DNA from: CAYHWW01 sp964360145
Lineage (GTDB): Bacteria > Bdellovibrionota > UBA1018 > CAYHWW01
Direction of reading: 5' to 3'
Length of the DNA: 48,649 bases
NCBI GenBank assembly: GCA_964360145.1
Contig: CAYHWW010000009.1
Location: 1-48,649, forward strand
This document shows, piece after piece, positions 15,775 to 24,656 of the stretch; the first letter of the stretch is position 1, and each line of letters begins with the position of its first letter. The notes under the pieces are model-generated. The model saw nothing but the letters and a program-made list of their open reading frames with translations. It did no database searches and was not told the DNA's origin. A program made the translations under genes and the position numbers.

Positions 15775-17667
15775 ATGGCCACCCTCGTCAGCATTCAAAA
15801 TCTCGCCAAGTCCTTCGGACCTCGCATGCTCTTCAAGGACATGGCGTTCAGTGTCAACGACGGTGAGCACTTAGGCGTCATCGGCCCCAATGGCGCCGGC
15901 AAGACCACCATGTTTAAAGTCCTCACCGGCCAAGAGGAGCCGGACACCGGCCAGATCGTGCGTTCCCGGGGCCTGCGCCTCGGCTATTTACCCCAACACG
16001 ACGACTGGAAAGAAGACGAAACCGTCGAGCACTATCTGGTCAACGGCTGCACCATGCCGCTGTGGGAGCTGAAAACCCTGGGCCGGGGCCTGGGTCTCGA
16101 AGAACAAACCTATGACGCCCCCATGGTGAGCCTCTCCGGCGGCTACCGCATGCGGGCAAAGCTTTTGCGCCTGCTCGGCCAGCATCCGAACCTCATGCTG
16201 CTGGATGAGCCCACCAACTACCTGGATCTCGAAACCACCATCGTGCTGGAGCGTTTTCTCCAGGGCTATGACGGGGCCTTCATGCTCATCTCCCACGATC
16301 GGGAATTTTTAAGGCGCACCACCGACCACATCCTCGAAATCGAAGGTGGCGATGCCACCAAGTACAACGGCAACATCGACGACTACTTCGAGCAAAAAGA
16401 GTTGCTCCGCACCCAGTTGGCGGCCCGAGCCATGACTCAGGCTGACAAAAAGAAAGAGATTCTGGATTTCGTCGCCCGCTTCGGCGCCAAAGCCACAAAA
16501 GCGAGCCAAGCCCAATCGCGCCTGAAGCAACTGGATCGCATGGAATCCATCGAGGTGAAGCCCCTGCCGGTCACCGCCAAGATCCGCATCCCGGTGCCGG
16601 CGCGAGTGGGGAAGCTCATCCTGGACTTCAAACACTGCGACCTCGGCTACCCGGATAAAACCGTGCTGAAGGACGTCAATCTGCAAATCAACGGCGGCGA
16701 TCACGTCGCCGTGGTGGGCTTCAACGGCGCGGGCAAATCCACGTTTCTGAAAACCATCGCGGGCCAACTGCCTCTCATCTCGGGCCGCACGGAAACGGGC
16801 TACGAGATCACGATCAGCTACTTCGCCCAGCACGTGGCCAGTGGCCTCAACCCTCGCCACACGGTGTTTCAAGCCATGGGAGCCAACGCCCACCCCTCCG
16901 TGCTGCCTCAAGACGTCCTCGACCTCGCCGGCGCGCTCCTCTTCTCTGGCGATGACGTGAAGAAACAGGTCTCCGTGCTGTCCGGTGGCGAAAAAGCTCG
17001 AGTGTCCCTGGGGCAAATCCTTCTCCAAAAATCATCGTGTCTCGTGCTCGACGAGCCCACCAACCACCTGGACTTCCAAACCGTCGAAGCCCTCACCCAG
17101 TCTCTCGCGGCTTACCCCGGCACCGTCATCACCGTCAGCCACGATCGGGGCTTCATCCGCAGGCTCGGTACCAAGATCCTCGAAGTGCGGGACGGCACCG
17201 TGAATCTTTATCATGGCAGCTACGACGACTACGTGTGGAAGCTGCAGCGACAGCTTTTGAATCCTGGGAAGCCGCCCAAGGCCTCTGTGCTGACACTTGC
17301 CGTACCGACGGTGGCAGCCACTCCGGCCACGGCGAAGGCCTCTGCTATTGCAGAAGCCACGCCCGGGACGCAGTCCAACGCTGAGTACCGGGAGTATAAA
17401 AAATCCCTCGATAAAGAACTACGCCAGCTGGAGCGAAAGTTAGCTGACCTGGATAAAAGCATCGCCGAGCACAACGCCAAAATCGCTGAGATCAACGCAA
17501 CCATGGCTACATCCAACCCCACGGCAGCCGCCCAACTCGTAAAAGACTTAAACACCTGCTACGCCGAGTTGCACAAAGCCGAAGAAGACTGGATGTGGGC
17601 CGCCGAACGCAAACAGCGCATCGACAAAGAGCTGGCCGAGCTAGCCCCCACCCCATCCAAGACTTAG
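15775..17667 (+). CDS. ABC-F ATPase, YheS-like
   Basis: 630 residues with two ABC domains: GPNGAGKTT and GFNGAGKST Walker A motifs, LSGGYRMR and LSGGEKAR signatures, LLDEPTNYLD and VLDEPTNHLD Walker B motifs. The inter-domain linker carries FVARFGAKATKASQAQSR, a hallmark of the YheS/ABCF3 group. The last 100 residues form a charged coiled coil. It is a soluble protein without membrane segments; ABC-F members bind the ribosomal E site and relieve stalling. It differs from the Uup-like protein at 3116 and is not a recent duplicate. It converges with the M14 gene with 4 bp between. Confidence 0.88.
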   Translation: MATLVSIQNLAKSFGPRMLFKDMAFSVNDGEHLGVIGPNGAGKTTMFKVLTGQEEPDTGQIVRSRGLRLGYLPQHDDWKEDETVEHYLVNGCTMPLWELKTLGRGLGLEEQTYDAPMVSLSGGYRMRAKLLRLLGQHPNLMLLDEPTNYLDLETTIVLERFLQGYDGAFMLISHDREFLRRTTDHILEIEGGDATKYNGNIDDYFEQKELLRTQLAARAMTQADKKKEILDFVARFGAKATKASQAQSRLKQLDRMESIEVKPLPVTAKIRIPVPARVGKLILDFKHCDLGYPDKTVLKDVNLQINGGDHVAVVGFNGAGKSTFLKTIAGQLPLISGRTETGYEITISYFAQHVASGLNPRHTVFQAMGANAHPSVLPQDVLDLAGALLFSGDDVKKQVSVLSGGEKARVSLGQILLQKSSCLVLDEPTNHLDFQTVEALTQSLAAYPGTVITVSHDRGFIRRLGTKILEVRDGTVNLYHGSYDDYVWKLQRQLLNPGKPPKASVLTLAVPTVAATPATAKASAIAEATPGTQSNAEYREYKKSLDKELRQLERKLADLDKSIAEHNAKIAEINATMATSNPTAAAQLVKDLNTCYAELHKAEEDWMWAAERKQRIDKELAELAPTPSKT

Positions 17668-17671
17668 CTAG

Positions 17672-18565
17672 CTAACGAACGACGGATTGCATGCCCTCGG
17701 CTTTGGAATTCAACACAAAGGTTAGCAAATCCTCCACAGCCTTGCTGCCTGGCATCTGCCTGGCCTCTGTCAGCTCCACGGTGATCACGGGGATCTTGCG
17801 ATCAATGCCCGCGTAGCGTCCCAGGCTGCCAGGGAAGGAACCCAACGTCTTCACGGGCAATGGTGACCTGAGGTTCTTGGGAAATTCGAGCTTGCCGTCG
17901 TGGTCGAGAATGCCATAGGGCGCGTGCACCGAGATGATGATCTCCGGCTTGAAATCAGCGATGACCTTTTGGAAATACTGGGTCTCCGTCTCCGAGGCGG
18001 GCTCGTGGCCAGGATAACGACGTTTATCCTTCTTCGTTTTGCTCACCCAGTATTTGATGGCCTCTTCCCGCCAGCTCTTCGTTTCAAAGTTACGATTCAA
18101 ATCCACCGCCATCAGGTTCGTGCGCGTGCGGGGCTTCGACCAATAACCATCGGGGTTGAGGAGCGGCAGAAAGAGGAAGCGCATCTTCCGCAGCTCGGAG
18201 TCCAGAGAGACATTTTCGAGAAAATCGATCCAACGAAACACGAGGGAGATGGCTGAGATCTCGTCACCATGAATGCCGCCCATGATGATGATGCGTCGCC
18301 CCTTCTCCTCACCCCATTGAAAATGGGGAATGATGATCTGACCGTTGGAGCGGGTATCGATCTGCCAGGGACGCAACAGACAACGTTTGCGGTCCACGGA
18401 CTTCAGATCCTTGGCAAGCCCCCCGCACCATTGCTCAATGGTGTCGATGACGGGCAACTCCGGCGTGGATGCGGCAGGGGAGCCCGTAGTGGCGAAGACA
18501 AACAGTGCGGGGATGAGTAGTCTCAGATCAATATCCTGCCTGCAACCTAGCGATGCGTTCCTCAA
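17672..18565 (-). CDS. M14 zinc carboxypeptidase, MpaA-like
   Basis: About 297 residues. Zinc ligands: His and Glu in GGIHGDE, and the distal His in ISVHAP. Substrate-site motifs NPDGYW and DLNRNF, and the catalytic Glu in VELTEA, place it near MpaA, which cuts the gamma-D-Glu-diaminopimelate bond in murein peptides. A hydrophobic stretch (LRLLIPALFVFATTG) near the N-terminus suggests export, unlike cytoplasmic MpaA. The start is uncertain: the frame opens with TTG at 18565 inside htpX, and no nearby ATG or GTG exists. It overlaps htpX by 38 bp and probably shares its transcript. Confidence 0.82.
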   Translation of the reverse strand: MRNASLGCRQDIDLRLLIPALFVFATTGSPAASTPELPVIDTIEQWCGGLAKDLKSVDRKRCLLRPWQIDTRSNGQIIIPHFQWGEEKGRRIIIMGGIHGDEISAISLVFRWIDFLENVSLDSELRKMRFLFLPLLNPDGYWSKPRTRTNLMAVDLNRNFETKSWREEAIKYWVSKTKKDKRRYPGHEPASETETQYFQKVIADFKPEIIISVHAPYGILDHDGKLEFPKNLRSPLPVKTLGSFPGSLGRYAGIDRKIPVITVELTEARQMPGSKAVEDLLTFVLNSKAEGMQSVVR

Positions 18566-19436
18566 GAGGCGGATGCGTGGAGAAGAGCCGCAGGAACCCG
18601 CCGTGGTGACTTGAGATTTTCAAGCTCTGCACCGCGGGTTGGGCCTCCACGTCCGCCAACTCATAGGTGCGGCGCAACGCTTGGAGTGCGGACACCATTT
18701 TATCACGACCCGCCAACCGTGCACCACCGGCGTCGGCACGGAATTCCCGGTAACGGGAGAACCAGGCCACCACGATGGAGCCAAGCATCATGAAGACAAT
18801 TTCGAACACGAAGGTAGAGATGTGCATGACCATGTAGTTGGGGCCAGAGTCCCGATCCCGATCGCTGCGCATAGCCTGGGCGAGGGCGAAGGCCAGAACC
18901 CGAGAGAGGAACATGACGAAGGCGTTCACCACGCCTTGGACGAGGGTCATCGTCACCATGTCGCCATTAGCAACGTGGGCGATTTCGTGGCTCAGCACGC
19001 CCTCCACTTCTTCCCGCCCCATGCGATTCAGCAAACCCGTGCTCACAGCAACCAAAGCCCGTGACTTGGTGGGCCCTGTTGCGAAGGCATTCACTTCAGG
19101 GGATTCATAGATACCGACCTGAGGCATCGCAGGGAGACCTGCGGATTTTGCGAGGCCGTGTACGGTCTGCACCAAATCCTGCAATGCAGCATCATGGGTG
19201 TTGGGGTCAACGATCTTGACCCCCATCATCCACTTGGCCATGACGCGGGACAGTGCGAGGGAGATGAAAGAACCACCCATGCCCCAGACCAAGCAGAAGA
19301 TCGCTAAAGCTTGATAATCGAGTCCGTAGGCATTCAGATAAGGCCGCACTCCCAGTAAATTCAAAAGGAGGGAAATGGTGACCATCACCAGAACGTTGAC
19401 AGCGAGAAACAGTACAATGCGCTTGGCCCATGCCAT
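18528..19436 (-). CDS. htpX: Membrane zinc metalloprotease HtpX (M48)
   Basis: 302 residues. Two N-terminal membrane helices, then the catalytic domain with HEIAH (near residue 150), two more hydrophobic helices, and the third ligand Glu in EFRADAGGA. The active site faces the cytoplasm and degrades misfolded inner-membrane proteins together with FtsH. AGGAGG lies 9 nt before the ATG. A heat-shock-type promoter is at 19494-19521. The C-terminus matches the usual STHPPLEERIARL ending. The M14 gene follows with overlap. Confidence 0.95.
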   Translation of the reverse strand: MAWAKRIVLFLAVNVLVMVTISLLLNLLGVRPYLNAYGLDYQALAIFCLVWGMGGSFISLALSRVMAKWMMGVKIVDPNTHDAALQDLVQTVHGLAKSAGLPAMPQVGIYESPEVNAFATGPTKSRALVAVSTGLLNRMGREEVEGVLSHEIAHVANGDMVTMTLVQGVVNAFVMFLSRVLAFALAQAMRSDRDRDSGPNYMVMHISTFVFEIVFMMLGSIVVAWFSRYREFRADAGGARLAGRDKMVSALQALRRTYELADVEAQPAVQSLKISSHHGGFLRLFSTHPPLEERIARLQAGY

Positions 19437-19493
19437 ATGTAAAAACCTCCTACGGTTTCAGGAAAGCCCTGGCCTGTGATTATGGCCCTCCGA

Positions 19494-19521
19494 AGATGGG
19501 GATCAAGCTGAAAGCGTCAAG
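19494..19521 (-). promoter_or_regulatory. Sigma-32 (RpoH)-type heat-shock promoter of htpX
   Basis: Read on the minus strand: CTTGAC (19521-19516), 14 nt, CCCCATCT (19501-19494). This is a close match to the RpoH consensus CTTGAA-N11-16-CCCCATNT. The start site would be near 19487, about 50 nt before the htpX ATG. htpX is a classical heat-shock gene. Confidence 0.75.
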
Positions 19522-19557
19522 TCCAGGAATACTGCGCGGCGCATTATGTTCTTGATT

Positions 19558-20493
19558 TTACTGAATAACCCTTGCCTGTAATAAACTGATGCGGGCCACG
19601 GCACCCACGAGCAACACACCAGCAACGATTTGGTGGGCAGCCAGGGCATGGCCCATGACACCCCAAGTCACTAACAACGCCACCAGGGTCTGGGACATTT
19701 CGCAAAATGTACCAGCCACAGCAGAGGTGTACTTGAGACCATAAAAATAAAAGAACACCGGAGTGAAGCCGGCGATGAGCATGAGCTTCAAATACTCCGT
19801 CAGGATGGGGCCCTCGCCCAACAGAGGAATCTGGGAGGTCATCTCACCGAAGTGTCCATTGAAGCCCACAATAGCCAAGGTGCCAAAGGTGCCTATGATC
19901 ATGCGCAACGGTGCCGCCACCACCAGGGGAGTCTCCCCCATGAGGGCGCGCCCCGCCACGGTGGCGGTGCCCCAACAAAAAATTGTGCCCAAAACAAAGA
20001 GCAGTCCCAGGGGATCCTGCACTTGCAACCTGGTCAAATCGAAACTCTCGAGACTGAGGAGAATGCCTGAGGCCAAGGCCAACACGGCCCAGGGGCCGAT
20101 CTTCCTTGAAATCTTTTCACCGAGGACCATGCGGGCCACGAATACGCTCCAGAGGGGCTGCAGATTCAGCAACACATTGGCCACGGACACGTTCATGCGG
20201 GCCAAGGACGCTGTGAAGAACACAGTGCCAAAGGCCGAACCAACAATGGCGGACACCAACATCCAACCGAAGGACCGCCGGGACATGGCCAGGGCCGCAC
20301 GGATGTTCCAAAGCAAGAGCGGCACGGCGATGGCCAAGGACACCACGTGCTCGAAGAACACCAGCACATCGGACTTGAAGTGCTGCTGAAGATTCACCCG
20401 GAAGAGGGTCTCTACTCCCCAGAGGCCCGCCCCCAAGGCCACCATGGGGGGGCCATACCAGCGGGTCTGCGGCGAAGAGGGATGGGCAGCCAT
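19558..20493 (-). CDS. EamA-family (DMT) transporter, first copy
   Basis: 311 residues with ten hydrophobic segments arranged as two EamA repeats; the first repeat ends with VLLNLQPLWSVFVARMVLGEK and the second with GTFCEMSQTLVALLVTWGVMG, both typical EamA helices. Members export amino acids, metabolites or drugs across the inner membrane; substrate unknown. It is divergent from a second EamA gene at 20567, with 73 bp between the starts, and lies upstream of htpX on the same strand. Confidence 0.85.
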   Translation of the reverse strand: MAAHPSSPQTRWYGPPMVALGAGLWGVETLFRVNLQQHFKSDVLVFFEHVVSLAIAVPLLLWNIRAALAMSRRSFGWMLVSAIVGSAFGTVFFTASLARMNVSVANVLLNLQPLWSVFVARMVLGEKISRKIGPWAVLALASGILLSLESFDLTRLQVQDPLGLLFVLGTIFCWGTATVAGRALMGETPLVVAAPLRMIIGTFGTLAIVGFNGHFGEMTSQIPLLGEGPILTEYLKLMLIAGFTPVFFYFYGLKYTSAVAGTFCEMSQTLVALLVTWGVMGHALAAHQIVAGVLLVGAVARISLLQARVIQ

Positions 20494-20566
20494 TCGATCT
20501 GGATGTCACATCACCTTGGATATCGCACTGAAAAAAAGTGATACTGATACACACTCCCACAACCCC

Positions 20567-21481
20567 ATGAATCACACCACGCCGCGTCAATGGATCATAT
20601 TTTTCTTTCTCGCCGTGGCCTGGGGCTCGTCCTACCTGTGGATCAAGCTTGCCTTAAGGGAAATCACCCCTGGACGCATCGCCGCTCTGCGGGTGTGCTT
20701 CGCTGCGATGGGGCTGCTCGTTCTCCTGCACGGCACCCGTAGGAAATTCCCGAGGGACCGGGCCACCCTGGCGAAACTCACCGCACTGGCGGTGCTGAGC
20801 ATCGTAATGCCCTTTCATTTACTGATCTGGGGCGCGAGCCAGATCAGCTCCGTGCTCACGGGCATCTTGAATGGAACGGTGCCTCTCTTCACCGTGATCC
20901 TGGCCCACCTCTTCCTGCCCGGCGAACAGATGAATCTGCTTAAATTCCTGGGGCTCTGCTTGGGCATGGCAGGCTCCGTGCTGTTGGTGGCATCAGGTAA
21001 CCCCCATGGCCTCGCTGGCCTGACTCACATCGGCGCGAGCAGCTCCATTGCCGGGGCTCTTGCCATACTGGCGGCGTCATCCTGTTACGCCATGGGTGCT
21101 GTGTTCGCCAGGAGCAGGCTGCAATCCGTCAATCCCATCACCCTAGCCACCACGGCGACCTGCATTGCCGCGGCCCTGCTTGTACTCATTGAACTCACGA
21201 TAAACCGCCACGTCACCCCTGTGTTCCCCCGCCTGCCCCTCACCTGGGTGGCCTTGGTCTGGATGGGGCTCATAGGCTCCAGCGCTGGCTACGTGCTTTA
21301 CTTCCACCTGCTCGCGGCCTGGGGCGCATCCCGGGTCTCTTTCGTGATGTATCTTGCGCCACTGGTGGCCATGGTGCTCGGCATGCTCTTTTTAGGAGAG
21401 CGGCCCGGACTCTTGCTCTATGCAGGCACGGCCCTGGTCTTCTGCGGCATCGGCGTCACCAACATCCGGCAAAGAACTTGA
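20567..21481 (+). CDS. EamA-family (DMT) transporter, second copy
   Basis: About 304 residues from the ATG at 20567; the frame is open from 20444, but the protein family begins with the first membrane helix just after 20567. Motifs WGSSYLWIKLAL, ALRVCF in repeat one and a final LFLGERPGLLLYAGTALVFCGI are typical. Ten membrane helices. It is not closely similar to the divergent neighbour, so the pair is probably not a recent duplication. No Shine-Dalgarno sequence is visible. The substrate cannot be told. Confidence 0.85.
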   Translation: MNHTTPRQWIIFFFLAVAWGSSYLWIKLALREITPGRIAALRVCFAAMGLLVLLHGTRRKFPRDRATLAKLTALAVLSIVMPFHLLIWGASQISSVLTGILNGTVPLFTVILAHLFLPGEQMNLLKFLGLCLGMAGSVLLVASGNPHGLAGLTHIGASSSIAGALAILAASSCYAMGAVFARSRLQSVNPITLATTATCIAAALLVLIELTINRHVTPVFPRLPLTWVALVWMGLIGSSAGYVLYFHLLAAWGASRVSFVMYLAPLVAMVLGMLFLGERPGLLLYAGTALVFCGIGVTNIRQRT

Positions 21482-21521
21482 AAACACCCAGCCCCCCTGT
21501 TACCTCTGGGGCTTCTCTGTA

Positions 21522-22283
21522 ATGAACATCCAAAATATGTTGCGCGCTCTTCTATCCTCTTTCCGCATGAAGGGCCGGGAACAGCCACGTGCTCCCCGGG
21601 TCTCCCTTGCGCCATTGCATCGCGTGACCTTCACCGCCCAACTGCCTGAGGCGGAGCTCCGCACCATCGCCGTGGCCAACGTCTCCAGCGGGGGACTGGG
21701 CCTCATCAAAGAAGATTCCCTGCGCCTGCCTCGTACCGGTGAACAGATCAAAGGCACCCTCGACATCGACGGTGAGTCCTTCTCCATCGTTTTAAAAGTG
21801 GCCCATCACAGCGGCAAACTCACGGGCTGTCAGTTCATGGCAGCTCCTGCCACCCTGAAAGACCGGGTGGAACGTTATTTTTCAGCGGAACTCACGGGCA
21901 AGAGCTTGAGCGAGGTCAACCCTGATATCTTGAAGCCCGAACACGACGGCCGCCCCCGGTGGTTCAGGGGCAAGGGCTCCGCTGAGATTTACCTCATACA
22001 AGGCGCTGACCATGGCCTCGTGCGCTTTCGTGCAAGTTTTCTGGGCGTAACAGTGGAAGGCGTCCGGGGCAAATCCCTGCGTCACGGTTTTGTCACCGCC
22101 ACCGACCCCTCCCTGGATGAAGACGGCGAAGGAGCCAAATACAAAGGTTCCGCCATTGTCCACTATGTTTCCGGCCGCCCTCCCGCGGACGTACTGCATG
22201 CCATTGAAAGATTGGTGGGCCAAGTGCAGGGCCTGCCCCAACCCCTGAAGAACGAAATTCTAACGCTGATCAAAGGAGCATGA
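21522..22283 (+). CDS. PilZ-domain protein
   Basis: About 253 residues from the ATG at 21522. The PilZ domain covers about residues 18-105: RxxxR is Arg19 to Arg23 and NxSxxG is Asn53-Val-Ser-Ser-Gly-Gly58, the two c-di-GMP-binding motifs. The second half (about 120-250) has no family I recognise but looks globular alpha/beta. It should bind c-di-GMP and pass the signal to an unknown partner. The next gene begins 3 bp after its stop, so the two form an operon. It resembles the REC-PilZ protein at 46652 only in domain type. Confidence 0.75.
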   Translation: MNIQNMLRALLSSFRMKGREQPRAPRVSLAPLHRVTFTAQLPEAELRTIAVANVSSGGLGLIKEDSLRLPRTGEQIKGTLDIDGESFSIVLKVAHHSGKLTGCQFMAAPATLKDRVERYFSAELTGKSLSEVNPDILKPEHDGRPRWFRGKGSAEIYLIQGADHGLVRFRASFLGVTVEGVRGKSLRHGFVTATDPSLDEDGEGAKYKGSAIVHYVSGRPPADVLHAIERLVGQVQGLPQPLKNEILTLIKGA

Positions 22284-22286
22284 ACC

Positions 22287-23074
22287 ATGACCATGAACAA
22301 CCAGACCACCACCGAAGAAAATCGTGACGATGAAGGCTCTGAAACCACTGGTGGACAGAACCGTTCCGCCTCCGTGCCCCGCATTCCCGTCATGGACGGC
22401 ATTGAAATCGATCTCATACGAGAGCAGCTTGAAAACCACGGTCGCGTCGTCATCACTCGGGAAAAAGGCATCTTCGTGCCCGACCGCACCGTGAGCCTTT
22501 TGACCCGCGCCCTGCGCGTACCCCGGGTTCCCCGCAGCAATGGCCCTACGCATTTCAGCATTCCTCGCCATGTGGATCGCTCTGGCTTGCTGCTCGCATC
22601 CACCGCGGACTGGGACCCCATCAACTGGCGCACCCGTGGCGCCCGTCCCCAGGGTGCGCGAGCCATCCTGCTCTCCAAGCCCGCCCTGCGCTACATGCCG
22701 GAAAGCGGCGTCATCAGCTGGGCCCAAATCGAGGAGACCCTCCGTGGCAACGGCGTTAACGGCGTGTATGAGCCCCTGGCCGTGGCCATCATGCCCCAAG
22801 GCGATGCCAAAGCCATCCGCCCTGAGCTGTACTCCATCCACGCCACGGGCGGCAGTCGCAAGAAGAGCCTGGTGGATATGGCCACCAGCGTATTCAAGCG
22901 CGGCAGCACCGCGGCAGCGGATAGCAGCAAAGAAAGCCTCACGGTGAGCGAAGCCGCCAAGGGCCGCTGGGCGGAAACGCTGAAATCCTTCAAGCTGAAC
23001 CGCCCCTACATCGTCGTGAGTCCCTTCGGAAATCCCGCGGATGGCATGCACGACTGGGCCGTGGAACGTTGCGC
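22287..23074 (+). CDS. Unknown protein, 5' part, cut by assembly gap
   Basis: At least 262 residues before the N run. AAAGGAG lies about 9 nt before the ATG, within the stop region of the PilZ gene, so it is in the same operon. The N-terminal 30 residues are polar and disordered; no signal peptide. The rest has mixed alpha/beta composition with segments such as GRVVITREKGIFVPDRTV and YEPLAVAIMPQGDAKAI. I do not recognise a domain. It may be a c-di-GMP pathway partner by position only. Confidence 0.6.
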
Positions 23075-23174
23075 NNNNNNNNNNNNNNNNNNNNNNNNNN
23101 NNNNNNNNNNNNNNNNNNNNNNNNNNNNNNNNNNNNNNNNNNNNNNNNNNNNNNNNNNNNNNNNNNNNNNNNNN
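23075..23174. other. Assembly gap of 100 N
   Basis: Exactly 100 N, a common placeholder length, so the true distance is unknown. Reading frame cannot be carried across it. Confidence 0.98.
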
Positions 23175-23308
23175 TGGTGATCCACGCCACGGGCCCTGAG
23201 GCCAAGCAGGCCGCGGAAGCCTTGGGCGTGGAAGAACACGGCTGCTTAGAGGGCCTCGACGCAGGCCCCGTGGCCCGCGCGCTTTCCAAGGTAGTCGTGA
23301 ACCACTGA
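23175..23308 (+). CDS. 3' end of a gene after the gap
   Basis: An open frame of 43 codons up to a TGA at 23306-23308. The residues include ATGPEAKQAAEALGVEE and a final SKVVVNH; no family recognised. It may be the end of the gene interrupted at 23074, or of another gene hidden in the gap. A strong hairpin follows the stop within 6 bp. Confidence 0.45.
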
Positions 23309-23313
23309 CTTAG

Positions 23314-23362
23314 TTTCAGCACCACCGAACTTCCGTTTCGCGGAAGTTCGGTGGTGCTGAAA
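23314..23362 (+). terminator. 22-bp perfect hairpin, probable terminator
   Basis: Arms 23314-23335 and 23341-23362 are perfect reverse complements with a 5-nt loop TTTCG. The stem starts with TTTCAGC and ends GCTGAAA, followed by ATTT. It lies between the end of a forward gene and the end of a reverse gene, so it could act in both directions. Confidence 0.7.
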
Positions 23363-23397
23363 ATTTCTCAAGGCCTTGGACTTCCGCGAAACGGAAG
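23330..23397. repeat. REP-like pair of inverted palindromic units
   Basis: The 18-bp core at 23330-23347 (CTTCCG, TTTCG loop, CGGAAG plus edge) is exactly reverse-complemented at 23380-23397 (CTTCCG, CGAAA loop, CGGAAG). Each unit is itself a hairpin. Two inverted palindromes separated by 32 bp resemble a REP/BIME element. Confidence 0.65.
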
Positions 23398-23416
23398 TTC
23401 GGCGCTGTAAAATTCG

Positions 23417-24610
23417 CTAGGGAACAGCTGCCGGAGCGACGGCGGCCCTGAGCTCAATGGCCTCAGCGGCCGTGAGATGGCCACGCTGCTCAAGCATCAC
23501 CACCGTTTTTTCGAAATGCTCCACCATGCTCCGCCGCTCTTTGAGGATTTCCTCCGCCGCCTCACCACGTGGAGTGCGCCCGCTTTGGAGGCCCCCCGTC
23601 AAATCCCCATGGAAACTGTAGGACTGGGTGACCGCACGGAGCACGTCCACGGTATTGAGCACTGGGGTTCCTTTGAGCGACCGCTCTCCCAATGCCTGCA
23701 AAACACCTCTAATGCTCACAAGACCATAGGTCGCGCTCAGGTGGGGCTCAGGCACGCCATAACGTTCCGCCGCATCCATGAACGCAATGAGGAAGCGGTC
23801 CTCCCCCTGGGCCTGTACTTTGAGACGGGCCACTGTCACATCGGCGAACATGCCGAAGAGCTCAATCCTCTGCCGATGGGACGCGGAAACCACTGCATCA
23901 AAAAGCTTGCCGTTCTCCTCAGGCGTGAGGGCACCAGCGTAATTCAAGCTGGACATGGCCATGGCGATGCCCCCCTGGGCCATGCTCTCCATCTCGGATG
24001 CGGAAATCACCTTCAACAAAAGCTGAAAGGGGTTTCGAACCAAGCCGTGACTCTTCGAGATGGCTTGGGGCATGTGATACAGGGTGGACTGCAATTCCCT
24101 GCCGCCTACGACGATGGCCCGATCCAACGTTTGAGTGAGAAGAGCCGTGAGGGGGGCGCTCCAATTCCTCGTCGTGGGAATGCGGTGAGAATCGGGGATG
24201 ACGCCAGAGAGACGATCAAACCTGAGAGCGATGATCTGCAGGGAGCCGTTAGCGACATTGCGATGAGCCACCACGTGCGTGAGTAGATCCAACGCCCGCC
24301 CCAAAGGAAGAAACATCCTGGCGTTGGTGTCCCTTGCACCCATCGTGTCGATGGGACGCGGCCTCACGTAGGCCATAATAGCTTCAGTGAGTTCCTTGAG
24401 CTTGTAGGAGGAGGTATCGGCATCAGCCAATGCAGCCATGGCTCCAGCCACAAAAGCCTTGCGATCCACCGCCGCCCGGAGAGTCAACGCCCTCATTTCT
24501 TGCAGGGCCTCCTCGCATGCGCCTTTATGGCCAAAGGTGCGGAAGGATGCCTGGGCTACTGGGGCGACCATGGCGAAGGCGGTGAGAACGACGAAAATCA
24601 AGCGGATCAT
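23417..24610 (-). CDS. Exported helical protein, unknown function
   Basis: 397 residues with a clear signal peptide (MIRLIFVVL core, cleavage near AQA-SF). GAGGGG lies about 9 nt before the ATG. The mature part is mostly helical with many Ala, Leu and Arg residues and one Cys; repeated helix-turn-helix-like spacing suggests an alpha-solenoid, but no named repeat is visible. A conserved-looking block reads TYGLVSIRGVLQALGERSLKG. It is Pro/Ala-rich at the C-terminus. Location should be periplasm or outside the cell. I do not recognise the family. Confidence 0.65.
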   Translation of the reverse strand: MIRLIFVVLTAFAMVAPVAQASFRTFGHKGACEEALQEMRALTLRAAVDRKAFVAGAMAALADADTSSYKLKELTEAIMAYVRPRPIDTMGARDTNARMFLPLGRALDLLTHVVAHRNVANGSLQIIALRFDRLSGVIPDSHRIPTTRNWSAPLTALLTQTLDRAIVVGGRELQSTLYHMPQAISKSHGLVRNPFQLLLKVISASEMESMAQGGIAMAMSSLNYAGALTPEENGKLFDAVVSASHRQRIELFGMFADVTVARLKVQAQGEDRFLIAFMDAAERYGVPEPHLSATYGLVSIRGVLQALGERSLKGTPVLNTVDVLRAVTQSYSFHGDLTGGLQSGRTPRGEAAEEILKERRSMVEHFEKTVVMLEQRGHLTAAEAIELRAAVAPAAVP

Positions 24611-24656
24611 AGAAACCCCTCAAGACAGAGGGCACTACAATCAGACCTAATTGAGA

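Noticed and set aside
19558..21481. The two EamA genes as a recent inverted duplication
   Set aside because: Apart from family motifs the proteins differ throughout, so divergence from one another is old.
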